Of a stretch of 64,000 nt of DNA, positions 45,192 through 53,098 are shown piece after piece. Position numbers and translations under genes: made by a program. The stretch covers positions 2,239,001 through 2,303,000 of the forward strand of contig NC_020829.1 of NCBI RefSeq assembly GCF_000349845.1, read 5' to 3'. Within the stretch, counting starts at the first letter, position 1. Each line of letters opens with the position of its first letter. This DNA comes from Pseudomonas sp. ATCC 13867. Lineage in GTDB: Bacteria; Pseudomonadota; Gammaproteobacteria; Pseudomonadales; Pseudomonadaceae. The notes below the pieces were generated by a model. That model was not told where the DNA came from. It saw only the letters and a list, made by a program, of their open reading frames with translations, and made no database searches.

Positions 45192-45220
45192 AAAACGCCG
45201 CTCATTCGAGCGGCGTTTTT
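45192..45220 (+). terminator. Rho-independent terminator of the amidotransferase gene
   Basis: AAAACGCCGCTC-ATTC-GAGCGGCGTTTTT. The IS3 element begins nine bases after it. Confidence 0.92.
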
Positions 45221-45228
45221 GTTTGTGC

Positions 45229-45256
45229 TGTCCCGTCCTGAATAAGGTTTACACCT
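45229..45256 (+). repeat. Left terminal inverted repeat of the IS3 element
   Basis: Matches the reverse complement of 46526-46553 at about 24 of 28 positions; begins TGTC and shares GTCCTGAA and AGGTTTACACCT. Confidence 0.92.
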
Positions 45257-45282
45257 TCGCCCTTATTTTCAGGAGAACTCCG

Positions 45283-45684
45283 ATGACAGAAGGTGTGCGT
45301 CGTAGTCAGCGTGATTACACGCTGGCTTTTAAACTGGCGGTGGTCGAGCAGGTCGAAAAAGGCGAAATGAGTTACAAGCAGGCCCAGGCCCGCTACGGTA
45401 TCCAGGGGCGCTCGACGGTGTTGGTGTGGCTACGCAAGCACGGCCGACAGAACTGGAGCCAGGGCGCATCCATTCGCTCTAGTCGGAGGGGTTCGATGAC
45501 TGATGAGAAAACACCGCTGACGCCGGAGCAGCGAATCAAGGAGCTTGAGCAGCAGCTTGAGGTCATGAGCCAAAAGGCTCAGTTCTTCGAGGCGGTGGTG
45601 GATGTCCTGAAGAATGACTATGGCGTCTCCATCGTAAAAAAGCGTCCCGGCAAGTCCTCACGCAAAGACAAGTCCAAGGGCTGA
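45283..45684 (+). CDS. IS3 transposase OrfA
   Basis: A 133-residue DNA-binding subunit: helix-turn-helix of the IS3 orfA type at about 8-60 (FKLAVVEQVEKGEMSYKQA, then TVLVWLRKHG) and a leucine-zipper-like helix at about 85-118 (RIKELEQQLEVMSQKAQFFE). AGGAG lies seven bases before the ATG. A frameshift near its end yields the OrfAB fusion. Confidence 0.93.
   Translation: MTEGVRRSQRDYTLAFKLAVVEQVEKGEMSYKQAQARYGIQGRSTVLVWLRKHGRQNWSQGASIRSSRRGSMTDEKTPLTPEQRIKELEQQLEVMSQKAQFFEAVVDVLKNDYGVSIVKKRPGKSSRKDKSKG
45636..45642 (+). promoter_or_regulatory. Programmed -1 frameshift site of the IS3 element
   Basis: A AAA AAG heptamer in the orfA frame (GTA AAA AAG). Slipping back one base enters the frame of orfB, which stays open from there to 46505, as in other IS3 elements that make OrfAB. 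Confidence 0.85.
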
Positions 45685-46505
45685 GCGTTAGCAGGGCTTG
45701 CCAGTTCCTGGGCGTCAGTCGCCAGGCCTATTACCAGCGCAACCGCGCGGCGGATCGGCGCTCCCAGCAGGATCGGCAGATTGTTCAGTTTGTCCGGGAG
45801 GTGCGGATGCGTCAGCCTCGGCTGGGCACGCGCAAGCTGCATTTTCTGCTTCAGGAACAGGCCCGCGCAGAGCTTCGCGTGGGGCGGGATCGCTTGTTTC
45901 GCGTCCTGGCGGAGCAGCGCCTACTGGTTGCGCCCAAGCGGGCGTACCACAAGACCACTCACAGCTTTCACCGCTTCTACCGCCACCCCAATCTGCTCAA
46001 GCCTGGCCCGCAACAGGTGTTGCCCAGCGCTCCGGAGCGCGTCTGGGTGGCCGATATCACCTACCTGCCAAGCCTGAGCGGCCCGCTGTATCTGAGCCTG
46101 GTCACCGACGCCTATTCGCGCAAGATCGTCGGTCACCATGTCCATGACAGCCTGCATGCCGAGTCGGTGGCCTGCGCGTTCAGCCTGGCGTTACAGCGAC
46201 GCAGGACGCGGCATGCCCTGGTGCATCACTCGGACCGCGGTATCCAGTACTGCTCTGCGCATTACCAGCGCCTGCATGCACGACACGGCATCACCTGCTC
46301 GATGACCGATGGTTATGACTGCTACCAGAATGCGCTGGCCGAACGGGTCAACGGCATCCTGAAGAATGAGCTACTGATACAGCCCCCGGCAGACCTGGCC
46401 CAGGCGCGTCGGATGGTGCACGAGGCCGTCGATATCTATAACCGGGAGCGTCCCCACCACGCTCTGAAATACAAAACGCCCGATGCAATGCATCGGGCGT
46501 TTTGA
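45642..46505 (+). CDS. IS3 transposase OrfB (integrase domain, made as OrfAB fusion)
   Basis: -1 frame of the element, about 287 codons from the slippery site. HTH_21 segment (SRACQFLGVSRQAYYQR) followed by the rve integrase core with DDE residues: D in WVADITYLPS, D in VHHSDRGIQYCS and E in NALAERVNGILKNE. No good independent start lies before 45801, which supports fusion expression. The last codons overlap a perfect hairpin. Confidence 0.92.
   Translation, partial: ASRQVLTQRQVQGLSVSRACQFLGVSRQAYYQRNRAADRRSQQDRQIVQFVREVRMRQPRLGTRKLHFLLQEQARAELRVGRDRLFRVLAEQRLLVAPKRAYHKTTHSFHRFYRHPNLLKPGPQQVLPSAPERVWVADITYLPSLSGPLYLSLVTDAYSRKIVGHHVHDSLHAESVACAFSLALQRRRTRHALVHHSDRGIQYCSAHYQRLHARHGITCSMTDGYDCYQNALAERVNGILKNELLIQPPADLAQARRMVHEAVDIYNRERPHHALKYKTPDAMHRAF
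46473..46503 (+). terminator. Terminator embedded in the 3' end of IS3 orfB
   Basis: Perfect 15-base arms (AAAACGCCCGATGCA / TGCATCGGGCGTTTT) around a single base, overlapping the last codons and ending at the TGA of orfB. Confidence 0.85.
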
Positions 46506-46525
46506 GGTTTGGTGCCAATCTTCAG

Positions 46526-46553
46526 AGGTGTAAACCTATTTCAGGACTAGACA
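46526..46553 (-). repeat. Right terminal inverted repeat of the IS3 element
   Basis: Ends in GACTAGACA; partner of the left repeat. Followed by the TGC target duplication. Confidence 0.92.
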
Positions 46554-46598
46554 TGCCTTGGGGTGGTGTTACGGGTGAGATCGGTGCGAATCCGGGCC

Positions 46599-46661
46599 GA
46601 TCGCGGACGGAGTCCGCGCCTACGGGAGGTTCCGGCGGGCGTAGGAGGACTTTGTCCACGA
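46599..46661. repeat. Inverted pair of GGACTC-class REP elements
   Basis: ATCGCGGACGGAGTCCGCGC at 46599-46623 and its decayed inverse GTAGGAGGACTTTGTCC at 46640-46661, between the IS element and corA. Confidence 0.7.
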
Positions 46662-46681
46662 TTGCTTTTCGGTTTACACAA

Positions 46682-47653
46682 TCACAGCCAATCCGCCTGC
46701 TTGAAACTGATGTACAGCCCTACGCAGCCCAGCGCCAGCAATCCCATGATCAGGAAGTAGCCATAGTGCCAGCGCAGCTCCGGGATGTATTCGAAGTTCA
46801 TCCCGTAGATGCCGGCCACCGCCGTGGGAAAGGCGAGGATCGCCGCCCAGGCGGCGAACTTGCGCTGCACCACGCTCTGCCGCGAGGACTCCAGCAGCAG
46901 GCCGACCTCGATGGTCTGGCTGGCTACGTCGCGCAGGGTGGTGAGGTCTTCCAGCAGGCGGTTGACGTGGATCGCCACGTCGCGGAAATAGGGGCGCATC
47001 TGCTTGTCGATGAAGGGGAAGTCGAGCCGCTGCAGTTCCTGGCAGATCTCCACCATCGGCGCGGCATAGTGCTTGAGCTTGAGCACTTCGCGGCGCAGGC
47101 CGTAGATCTTCTCGATCTGCTCCTGGGTCAGCGGCTTGCGTAGTACCTGCTGCTCCAGTTCTTCTATTTCCTCGCGAATGGCCTCCACCACCGGCTCGTA
47201 GTTGCCCACCACGAAGTCGAGCAGGGCGTAGAGCACGAAGTCGGTGCCGTGGGCCAGCAGCAGTGGCCGCGCTTCACAGCGCTGGCGGACCTGCGAGTAG
47301 GACTGGGAGAAACCGTGACGTGCGCTGATGATGTAGCCGATGCCGGCGAACAGGTGGGTTTCCACGAACATCAGCCTGTTATCGGCACGGATCGGCGAGT
47401 AAATGACGATGAACAGCGCATCGCCGAATGTCTCCAGCTTGGGCCTGCTGTGCTTCTCCAGGGCATCGGAGACGGCCAGTTCGTGCAGGTTGAACTGTCG
47501 CTGCAGGTCGTACATTTCCTCCGGTGTCGGCTCCTGCAGGCCGGTCCAGACGAAGTGGTCGGGCTGGCAGGCCCAGCGATAGCCGGCTTCCAGGGGGATG
47601 TCGGCGACCTTGTGGCCCTTGCTGTACACGGCGGATGCGATGACTCGGCCCAT
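46682..47653 (-). CDS. corA: CorA family Mg2+/Co2+ (or Zn2+) transporter
   Basis: A 323-residue pentameric inner-membrane channel. Long acidic cytoplasmic N-domain, a long helix, then two C-terminal helices with the selectivity loop YGMNFE at about residue 285. The second loop ends in a short basic tail (SFKQADWL). Convergent with the IS element. CorA versus ZntB cannot be settled by eye, but YGMNFE with a full-length N-domain favours CorA. Confidence 0.9.
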   Translation of the reverse strand: MGRVIASAVYSKGHKVADIPLEAGYRWACQPDHFVWTGLQEPTPEEMYDLQRQFNLHELAVSDALEKHSRPKLETFGDALFIVIYSPIRADNRLMFVETHLFAGIGYIISARHGFSQSYSQVRQRCEARPLLLAHGTDFVLYALLDFVVGNYEPVVEAIREEIEELEQQVLRKPLTQEQIEKIYGLRREVLKLKHYAAPMVEICQELQRLDFPFIDKQMRPYFRDVAIHVNRLLEDLTTLRDVASQTIEVGLLLESSRQSVVQRKFAAWAAILAFPTAVAGIYGMNFEYIPELRWHYGYFLIMGLLALGCVGLYISFKQADWL

Positions 47654-47760
47654 GATGACTCCCCCAACGGCGGCTGGTGCGCGGGATCGCTCGGCCCACG
47701 ACGCGGACTCTCACGCGGACAGTGTTGGACATGGTGGCCGGCCGCGCCAGCCGGAAGGCA

Positions 47761-47982
47761 TCAGGAGCGTGGGCGCAGGGCGTCCTGCAGGCCTTGCAGG
47801 GCGACCGGCAACGCCTGGTTGATACGGGTGAAGATCCCGGTTCTGTCGATATTGTCCACGGGCGCGCGGCGGACGCTGTCGTAGCCGGCAGCCAGTGCCA
47901 TTACCACCAGGATCACGATGGTATAGAGCCCCAGGACGGCGAGGGCGCCGTTGCGAGCGTAGCGATGGGCCTGGCGATTCAT
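47761..47982 (-). CDS. Small hypothetical membrane protein
   Basis: A 73-residue protein (MNRQAHRYARNGALAVLGL...) with one hydrophobic helix at about 14-36 and a soluble tail. The frame is open 58 more codons to an ATG at 48156, but that extension is AT-richer and looks non-coding, so the shorter start is preferred. Downstream of corA's start on the same strand sense; role unknown. Confidence 0.5.
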   Translation of the reverse strand: MNRQAHRYARNGALAVLGLYTIVILVVMALAAGYDSVRRAPVDNIDRTGIFTRINQALPVALQGLQDALRPRS

Positions 47983-48260
47983 GGTGGCGACTCGGGCGAT
48001 GGGTTGCGATGGCTCAGTGTCGCTGTCGTCCCGCGCGGTGAATAACGAAGCCGGTTGCTTTCGAATATCAGGGGAATTGATGGTCGCCCGGAGCCTTGGA
48101 CGTCGCAGGGCGCGGCTGGAGTGCTCGGAAGTTTCCGAGAGCTGGACAGGGTTCATGGGCGTTTGACCCGCATCAAACATGGGCTGGTTGCCGGGCGTAA
48201 CGTGGAAGTCAGGGGGTAGCGCGACGCTGCCTCGGACATTCCGAACGCAAGGAACTTCCC

Positions 48261-48758
48261 ATGATTCGATACGTTGAAGGCGACATTCTGCTCAGCAAGG
48301 CCCAGGTCATCGCGCACGGCATCGCGCCGCAGGACCATTTCGATTCCGGCCTGGCCCTGGCCCTGCGCGAGCGCTGGCCGTCGATGGTGCGCGACTACCG
48401 TCACGCCGCCCATTCGGATGCGCCGCAGTCCGGCTCGATCTGGGTCTGGTCGGGTGTCGATGCCGAGGGTGGCACCCGCTGCATTGTCAATCTGCTGACT
48501 CAGGACATGCAGGGCGCGGGGCGTGCCGCGCGGCCGGCGAAGGCGACACTGGAGAACGTCGGGCATTGCCTGAAGGAGCTCGCCCGGTATCTGCAGAGCG
48601 AAAGGGTCGCCAGCGTGGCGCTGCCCTGCCTGGCAACCGGTGTCGGCGGGCTCGACTGGAAGGATGTGAAACCTCTGGTGGAGCGTTACCTGGCCGAGCA
48701 GGACACCACCGTGGTGGTCTACGAGGTCTACCGCAAGGGCGTGGCCGCCGCTGAGTGA
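48261..48758 (+). CDS. Macro domain protein (ADP-ribose binding/hydrolase type)
   Basis: A 165-residue protein that is a single macro domain: opening IRYVEGDILLSKAQVIAHGIA, then an acidic middle and the ligand loop ALPCLATGVGGLDWKDV. Macro domains bind ADP-ribose or remove it from proteins or O-acetyl-ADP-ribose. The usual N-terminal Asn-Ala is replaced by His-Gly in VIAHGIAPQ. No sirtuin or ADP-ribosyltransferase gene adjoins it. Confidence 0.85.
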   Translation: MIRYVEGDILLSKAQVIAHGIAPQDHFDSGLALALRERWPSMVRDYRHAAHSDAPQSGSIWVWSGVDAEGGTRCIVNLLTQDMQGAGRAARPAKATLENVGHCLKELARYLQSERVASVALPCLATGVGGLDWKDVKPLVERYLAEQDTTVVVYEVYRKGVAAAE

Positions 48759-48780
48759 CGGCGCCTCGATACCCTTGAAA

Positions 48781-48804
48781 GGCCCGGCCGCAAGCCGGGC
48801 TTTT
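48781..48804 (+). terminator. Rho-independent terminator of the macro-domain gene
   Basis: GCCCGGC-CGCAA-GCCGGGC followed by TTTTC. Confidence 0.88.
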
Positions 48805-48853
48805 CGTATCGGGTTCGATGGCATGATGTCACCTGCTGTGGGTGAGACCGGCG

Positions 48854-49045
48854 TTACCCCTGTTTGGCGGCGGCTTCCACGTTCACCGGATGGCTGGCGG
48901 CCTGCCCGGTCGGCTGTTGCTGCACGCTGTGGGTCAGCTTGACCATGCGGTCCTGCATCAGCGGGGATTCTTCGGCGAAGCTGGCCTGGGCGGCGAACGC
49001 GGTGGCAGCGGCAAGGATGGTTGCGGCGATAACGTTGAGTTTCAT
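48854..49045 (-). CDS. Small exported protein of unknown function
   Basis: A 63-residue precursor: signal peptide 1-24 (MKLNVIAATILAAATAFA...), leaving a short polar chain ending HPVNVEAAAKQG. GGAGG stands nine bases before the ATG. The region just upstream has an 8-base inverted repeat with 25-base spacing. Size and layout recall small stress-induced periplasmic peptides such as the PtrA group, but similarity is too weak to assert. Confidence 0.7.
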   Translation of the reverse strand: MKLNVIAATILAAATAFAAQASFAEESPLMQDRMVKLTHSVQQQPTGQAASHPVNVEAAAKQG

Positions 49046-49088
49046 GATGAACACCTCCGATGGGGTTTTCTCTGGGTTCATCTATAGG

Positions 49089-49129
49089 TTAATCCGCAAT
49101 AATTTTTGAAAAATAGCGATTCGGATTAA
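49089..49129. promoter_or_regulatory. Inverted repeat in an AT-rich promoter region
   Basis: TTAATCCG (49089-49096) and CGGATTAA (49122-49129), a perfect inverted pair spaced by 25 AT-rich bases, 44 bases upstream of the small exported protein's start; a candidate operator. Confidence 0.5.
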
Positions 49130-49181
49130 TCAGTGTTGCTAAAAGAGCAATAGTAAATGTTCGTTATCCGGCGTATGGGCG

Positions 49182-49210
49182 GAAAAAAGCCCGGCAAGGG
49201 GCCGGGCTTC
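49182..49210 (-). terminator. Rho-independent terminator of the crotonase gene
   Basis: On the minus strand: AAGCCCGGC-CCCTT-GCCGGGCTT followed by T residues, 15 bases after the crotonase stop. Confidence 0.88.
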
Positions 49211-49224
49211 GCTTGCGGCCTGCG

Positions 49225-49914
49225 TCAGCCGAGGTGTTTCTTGTCCAGCTCGATGGAGCGGTCGAGGGTTTCCAGCAACTGCTTGCGCACTTTCAGCTTG
49301 GTGTTGCGGTGGGCGGTCATGTTGAGCTTTTTCAGATGGCGCGCGGCTTCCAGGGCGGCTTCCTGCAGTTGTTCGGCCGGCACCACCTTGTCGAGGAAGC
49401 CCGCGTCCACGGCATCGCGCGGGTTGAACATCTCGGCGTTGATCACCGAGCGGGTGAAGGCCGAGCGGCGCAGGCGGTCGCGGGCCAGTTCGATACCGAC
49501 GTGGTGCATGGTCATGCCGATGGCGACTTCGTTGAGGCCTATCTGGAACGGGCCCTCAATGCCGATGCGGTAGTCCGCCGAGAGCAGCAGGAAGGCACCC
49601 TTGGCCACCGCATGGCCGGTGCAGGCCATGATGATCGGGTAGGGATGGGCGAGCATGCGGCGCGCCAGGCTGGAGCCGGCAGCCACCAGGTTGACGGCGT
49701 TTTCCGGCCCGGAGGTCATCACTTTCAGGTCGTAGCCACCGGAGAGGATGCCGGGTTGGCCGGTCACGATGACCACGGCCCGATCCTGTTCCGCCCGATC
49801 CAGTGCCTGGTTGAAGGCCTCGATGACGGCGGGGGAGATCGCGTTCACCTTGCCGTTGCTCAGGGTCAGGGTGGCGATGCCGTCTTCGAGTTGGTAGGTG
49901 ATCAGCTCACTCAT
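49225..49914 (-). CDS. Enoyl-CoA hydratase/isomerase (crotonase) family protein
   Basis: A 229-residue crotonase-fold protein. The oxyanion-hole loop reads ILSGGYDLKVM, but the second is TGHAVAKGAFLLLSADYRIG, and neither catalytic Glu of classical hydratases is evident (LNEVAIGMT holds the nearest). It may be an isomerase or another family activity. Recalled PA1748 has the same place. ATG at 49914 gives the normal N-terminus. Confidence 0.82.
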   Translation of the reverse strand: MSELITYQLEDGIATLTLSNGKVNAISPAVIEAFNQALDRAEQDRAVVIVTGQPGILSGGYDLKVMTSGPENAVNLVAAGSSLARRMLAHPYPIIMACTGHAVAKGAFLLLSADYRIGIEGPFQIGLNEVAIGMTMHHVGIELARDRLRRSAFTRSVINAEMFNPRDAVDAGFLDKVVPAEQLQEAALEAARHLKKLNMTAHRNTKLKVRKQLLETLDRSIELDKKHLG

Positions 49915-50125
49915 GGCGCTAGTCCTTGGTTGGAAGTGGGCCAGAACATACTGGCGAGGGGGGCGGTCGTAAAGCACTTTGGCTGACCGGTGAGTCACCC
50001 ATGATCCGGGCCGTGTGGGGAGTCGTACGCATTTCCTGGAAGCTGTCGTGGAGGGAGTTCGAGGGTGCTGTTAAGCTGCCACTACTCCTGTTGTGACACC
50101 CAGCTCTCGCAAGGACCGCCGCTTC

Positions 50126-51400
50126 ATGTCGAAATTCGCCAAATGGATATTCATCGCTGTGGTCGCCATTGCCTTGATCATCAAGGCATCGTTGTGGCTG
50201 TCCGTGCGCAGCATCGTCAATGACGCGGTTGCGGCGTTGTCGCCGATGATGGAGATCCGCTATGGCGGCATCTCCTCATCCTTCGACGGTCGGGTCGGGC
50301 TCAAGAATGTCGTGATCAACGTGCCCCTGGCCCACGACAGTCTCAAGGTGGCCCACGCCCAGTTGAAGTTCGATAGCCTGAAGGAGCTGCTGAGCTTCAA
50401 GGAGCGTCTGGCCGAGCGGAAGCTGCCGGAACAGCTGGCGCTGGAGCTGCAAGGCGTGGAGTTGCAGGTGCATGGCCCGTTCGTGCAGCAGCTGTATAGC
50501 GTGCCGGCCGAGAAGAGCGCCTTCACCGCGATGAGCGAAGTGGCCTGCGGCAATGTCCGCAATATCGGCGTGGATGAGCTGTTGCAGATGGGCTATCGCA
50601 CCCTGCAGTCGGATATCGAGTTCTCCTACCGCTTCGAGCCGGGTGCGCAGAAGCTCACTTTCAATTTGCGCAGCGATGCTCGCGACATGCTCGATGCGCG
50701 CGTGAGCATGTCGCTGGCCAATGTGTCCGAGCGTCCGGGCGACATGCGCCTGAACCCGCCACGGATCTCGCAGGTCACCGTGGAGATGGACGACAACCAG
50801 TACCAGCGGCGGGTCACCGAGTTCTGTCGTGGCAAGCTCGGTCTCGACCAGCCGGCCTACCTGGCACTGGCGCTGGAGAAATTCGACAAGGCCCTGCGTC
50901 AGCAGCGTATCGCCCTGGACAAGCCGCTGCTCGATGCCTATGGCCGCTACCTGGGCGACCCTCGTTCGCTGCGTATCGAGCTGACCCCGACCGAGGGGAT
51001 GACGTGGGATGGTCTACAGTTCTTCGAGCCCAAGGATGTGATCGCCATGTTGCGCCCCAGCATCCTGGTCAATCAGGATGCGGTGTCCCAATTGGGTTTC
51101 GCCTGGGTCGATCCGCTGAAGCGCAAAATCACTCCGGAAAACGACCTTCAGAGGGTTTCGGCTGAAGAAACGGTTGAGTCGAAGGCTAGAACGCAGCAAT
51201 ATGAGTTCGTTAGCGTTGACAGCCTTGCCCAGTACACCGGCAAGCGCCTGCAGTTCATCACGTTTGATGGTGCCTATTACCAGGGTGTGCTGCACAAGGT
51301 GGAGAACGGCCGAGCCTATATCACCGTCCTGCTTGGGACGGGCTCTGCAGAAATGTTCCTCCGCCTGAACAAGATCAATCAGGTGCGGGTCATGTTGTGA
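50126..51400 (+). CDS. Conserved hypothetical membrane-anchored protein
   Basis: A 424-residue protein with an N-terminal membrane segment (residues 5-28) and a large, probably periplasmic, remainder. It has beta-rich, AsmA-like stretches (SSFDGRVGLKNVVINVPLAH) and near the C-terminus a segment like KRLQFITFDGAYYQGVLHKV. AAGGA lies ten bases before the ATG. It is 21 bases ahead of a GNAT gene, likely co-transcribed. Function unknown. Confidence 0.7.
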   Translation: MSKFAKWIFIAVVAIALIIKASLWLSVRSIVNDAVAALSPMMEIRYGGISSSFDGRVGLKNVVINVPLAHDSLKVAHAQLKFDSLKELLSFKERLAERKLPEQLALELQGVELQVHGPFVQQLYSVPAEKSAFTAMSEVACGNVRNIGVDELLQMGYRTLQSDIEFSYRFEPGAQKLTFNLRSDARDMLDARVSMSLANVSERPGDMRLNPPRISQVTVEMDDNQYQRRVTEFCRGKLGLDQPAYLALALEKFDKALRQQRIALDKPLLDAYGRYLGDPRSLRIELTPTEGMTWDGLQFFEPKDVIAMLRPSILVNQDAVSQLGFAWVDPLKRKITPENDLQRVSAEETVESKARTQQYEFVSVDSLAQYTGKRLQFITFDGAYYQGVLHKVENGRAYITVLLGTGSAEMFLRLNKINQVRVML

Positions 51401-51421
51401 GACCCCAGAAGGAGAGAGCAA

Positions 51422-51706
51422 GTGAGTGACTCGTTGTCCATCCATCATGATGAAACCAGCCACCAGTTCGTCACGACGGTGGACGGCCATCGTGCCTACC
51501 TGGCCTACATGGATCTGGGCAAGCAGACGCTCGACATCTACCGCACCTTCGTCCCGGACAGCCTGCGCGGCCGCGGCATCGCCGCCGCCCTTACCGAGCA
51601 CGCCCTGCAGTACGCCGAGCGCAAGGGTTACAGCGTGATCCCGTCGTGCTCCTACGTGGAGCGCTACCTGGAGCGCCGCCAGCGCCATACCGATACTGCG
51701 CTGTGA
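51422..51706 (+). CDS. GNAT-type N-acetyltransferase (short, YjdJ/Gtn-like)
   Basis: A 94-residue compact acetyltransferase-fold protein of the Acetyltransf_CG group. The acetyl-CoA loop is VPDSLRGRGIAAALTEHAL (cut from a longer match) followed by YSVIPSCSYVERYLER, the family's conserved cysteine-containing end. GTG start with GAAGGAGAG upstream. Recalled PA1749. Confidence 0.85.
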   Translation: MSDSLSIHHDETSHQFVTTVDGHRAYLAYMDLGKQTLDIYRTFVPDSLRGRGIAAALTEHALQYAERKGYSVIPSCSYVERYLERRQRHTDTAL

Positions 51707-51722
51707 TCCTCGGATCACTGGC

Positions 51723-51752
51723 AAAAAAGCCGGGCTCATGCCCGGTTTTTTA
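51723..51752 (+). terminator. Rho-independent terminator of the GNAT gene
   Basis: CCGGGC-TCAT-GCCCGG stem preceded by A run and followed by TTTTTT; can act on both strands. Confidence 0.92.
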
Positions 51753-51792
51753 TTGGTCTTTTTGTAGGAGCCTCAGCAATGGTGGGCGCATG

Positions 51793-51820
51793 AAAAAGCC
51801 GGGCAATCGCCCGGCTTTTC
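51793..51820 (-). terminator. Rho-independent terminator of the DAHP synthase gene
   Basis: AAAAGCCGGGC-AATC-GCCCGGCTTTT, 21 bases past the stop of the minus-strand gene; T run on both strands. Confidence 0.9.
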
Positions 51821-51841
51821 GTTCGTGCCTTGAGCCTAGCC

Positions 51842-52918
51842 TCAACCGCGCTGACGCTTGGGCAGGACGTCCTTGAGCTTGGCGTGCATGCTGCGCACGG
51901 CCTTTTCGGTGGCGTCCCAGTCGATGCAGGCATCGGTGATCGACACGCCGTACTGCAGCTGGCACAGGTCCTTGGGGATTGGCTGGCTGCCCCAGCCCAG
52001 GTGGCTTTCCACCATCAGGCCGACGATGGAGTTGTTGCCCTCGGCGATCTGGTTGGCGACGTTGTCCATCACCAGCGGCTGCAGGGCCGGATCCTTGTTG
52101 GAGTTGGCGTGGCTGCAGTCGACCATCACGTTCAGCGGAATCTTCGCCTTGGTCAGTTCCTGTTCGCACAGGGCGACGCTGACCGAGTCATAATTCGGCT
52201 TGCCGTTGCCACCGCGCAGCACCACGTGGCCGTAAGCGTTGCCCTTGGTGGTGACGATGGACACGCCGCCTTCCTGGTTGATACCGAGGAAACGGTGCGG
52301 GCTGGAAACCGACTGCAGGGCGTTGATCGCCACGGTCAGGCTGCCGTCGGTGCCGTTCTTGAAGCCGACCGCCGAGGACAGGCCGGAAGCCATCTCGCGG
52401 TGGGTCTGGGATTCGGTGGTGCGCGCGCCGATGGCCGACCAGCTGATCAGGTCCTGCAGGTACTGCGGGGAGATCGGGTCGAGCGCCTCGGTGGCGGTGG
52501 GCAGGCCCATCTCGGCGAGGTCGCGCAGCAGTTGGCGGCCGATGTGCAGGCCGTCCTGGATCTTGAAGGAGTCGTCCAGGTAGGGGTCGTTGATCAGGCC
52601 CTTCCAGCCGACGGTGGTGCGCGGCTTCTCGAAGTACACGCGCATCACCAGGAACAGCGTGTCGGAGACTTCCGCGGCCAGCACCTTCAGGCGCTCGGCA
52701 TATTCGTGGGCGGCCTTGATGTCGTGGATCGAGCAGGGGCCGATCACCACGAACAGGCGATGGTCCTTGCCGTCGAGGATGTCGCGGACGACCTGGCGGC
52801 CGTTGGCGACAGTGCGCAGGGCGGCGTCGGTCAGGGGGATTTCGCGCTTGAGCTGCTCCGGCGTGATCAGTGTCTCGTTGGAGGCAACGTTAAGGTCGTC
52901 GATCTGTAAATCAGCCAT
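51842..52918 (-). CDS. 3-deoxy-7-phosphoheptulonate synthase (class I DAHP synthase)
   Basis: Condenses phosphoenolpyruvate and erythrose 4-phosphate to start the shikimate pathway. At 358 residues it has VVIGPCSIHDIKAA, MRVYFEKPRTTVGWKG and the metal-site LRGGNGKPNYD, all class Ia. Which aromatic amino acid inhibits it cannot be read with certainty, so aroF/G/H is left open. Start at 52918 (MADLQIDD); an upstream TTG at 52930 is less likely. Recalled PA1750. Confidence 0.95.
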   Translation of the reverse strand: MADLQIDDLNVASNETLITPEQLKREIPLTDAALRTVANGRQVVRDILDGKDHRLFVVIGPCSIHDIKAAHEYAERLKVLAAEVSDTLFLVMRVYFEKPRTTVGWKGLINDPYLDDSFKIQDGLHIGRQLLRDLAEMGLPTATEALDPISPQYLQDLISWSAIGARTTESQTHREMASGLSSAVGFKNGTDGSLTVAINALQSVSSPHRFLGINQEGGVSIVTTKGNAYGHVVLRGGNGKPNYDSVSVALCEQELTKAKIPLNVMVDCSHANSNKDPALQPLVMDNVANQIAEGNNSIVGLMVESHLGWGSQPIPKDLCQLQYGVSITDACIDWDATEKAVRSMHAKLKDVLPKRQRG

Positions 52919-53051
52919 CGTGGTACTCAATCAGGTCACGGGTGCCGGCCGCCAGGAATCCCCGTGCGATGGGGCGCAGGCAAATGTGTCGCTAAGGGGA
53001 ACCCGAACCTTAACCGTTCAGGCGTAGCCTCGACAATGGCTCGATGCAGGA

Positions 53052-53074
53052 AAATGCCCGCAACACGGGCATTT
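53052..53074 (-). terminator. Terminator-like hairpin after the PilZ gene
   Basis: AAATGCCCG-CAACA-CGGGCATTT, 25 bases beyond the PilZ stop codon; a short T tract follows on the minus strand. Confidence 0.65.
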
Positions 53075-53098
53075 GCGCGACTTTCTGCGGGGCGGTGA

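Larger units (their letters stand above)
45229..46553 (+). mobile_element. Complete IS3-family insertion sequence (1,325 bp)
   Basis: Bounded by imperfect inverted repeats of about 28 bases (left 45229-45256, right 46526-46553; shared core GTCCTGAA and AGGTTTACACCT) with TG...CA ends, and flanked by the 3-base direct repeat TGC (45226-45228 and 46554-46556). It contains orfA, a -1 slippery heptamer and orfB with DDE residues. All parts needed for transposition look intact. Confidence 0.95.
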
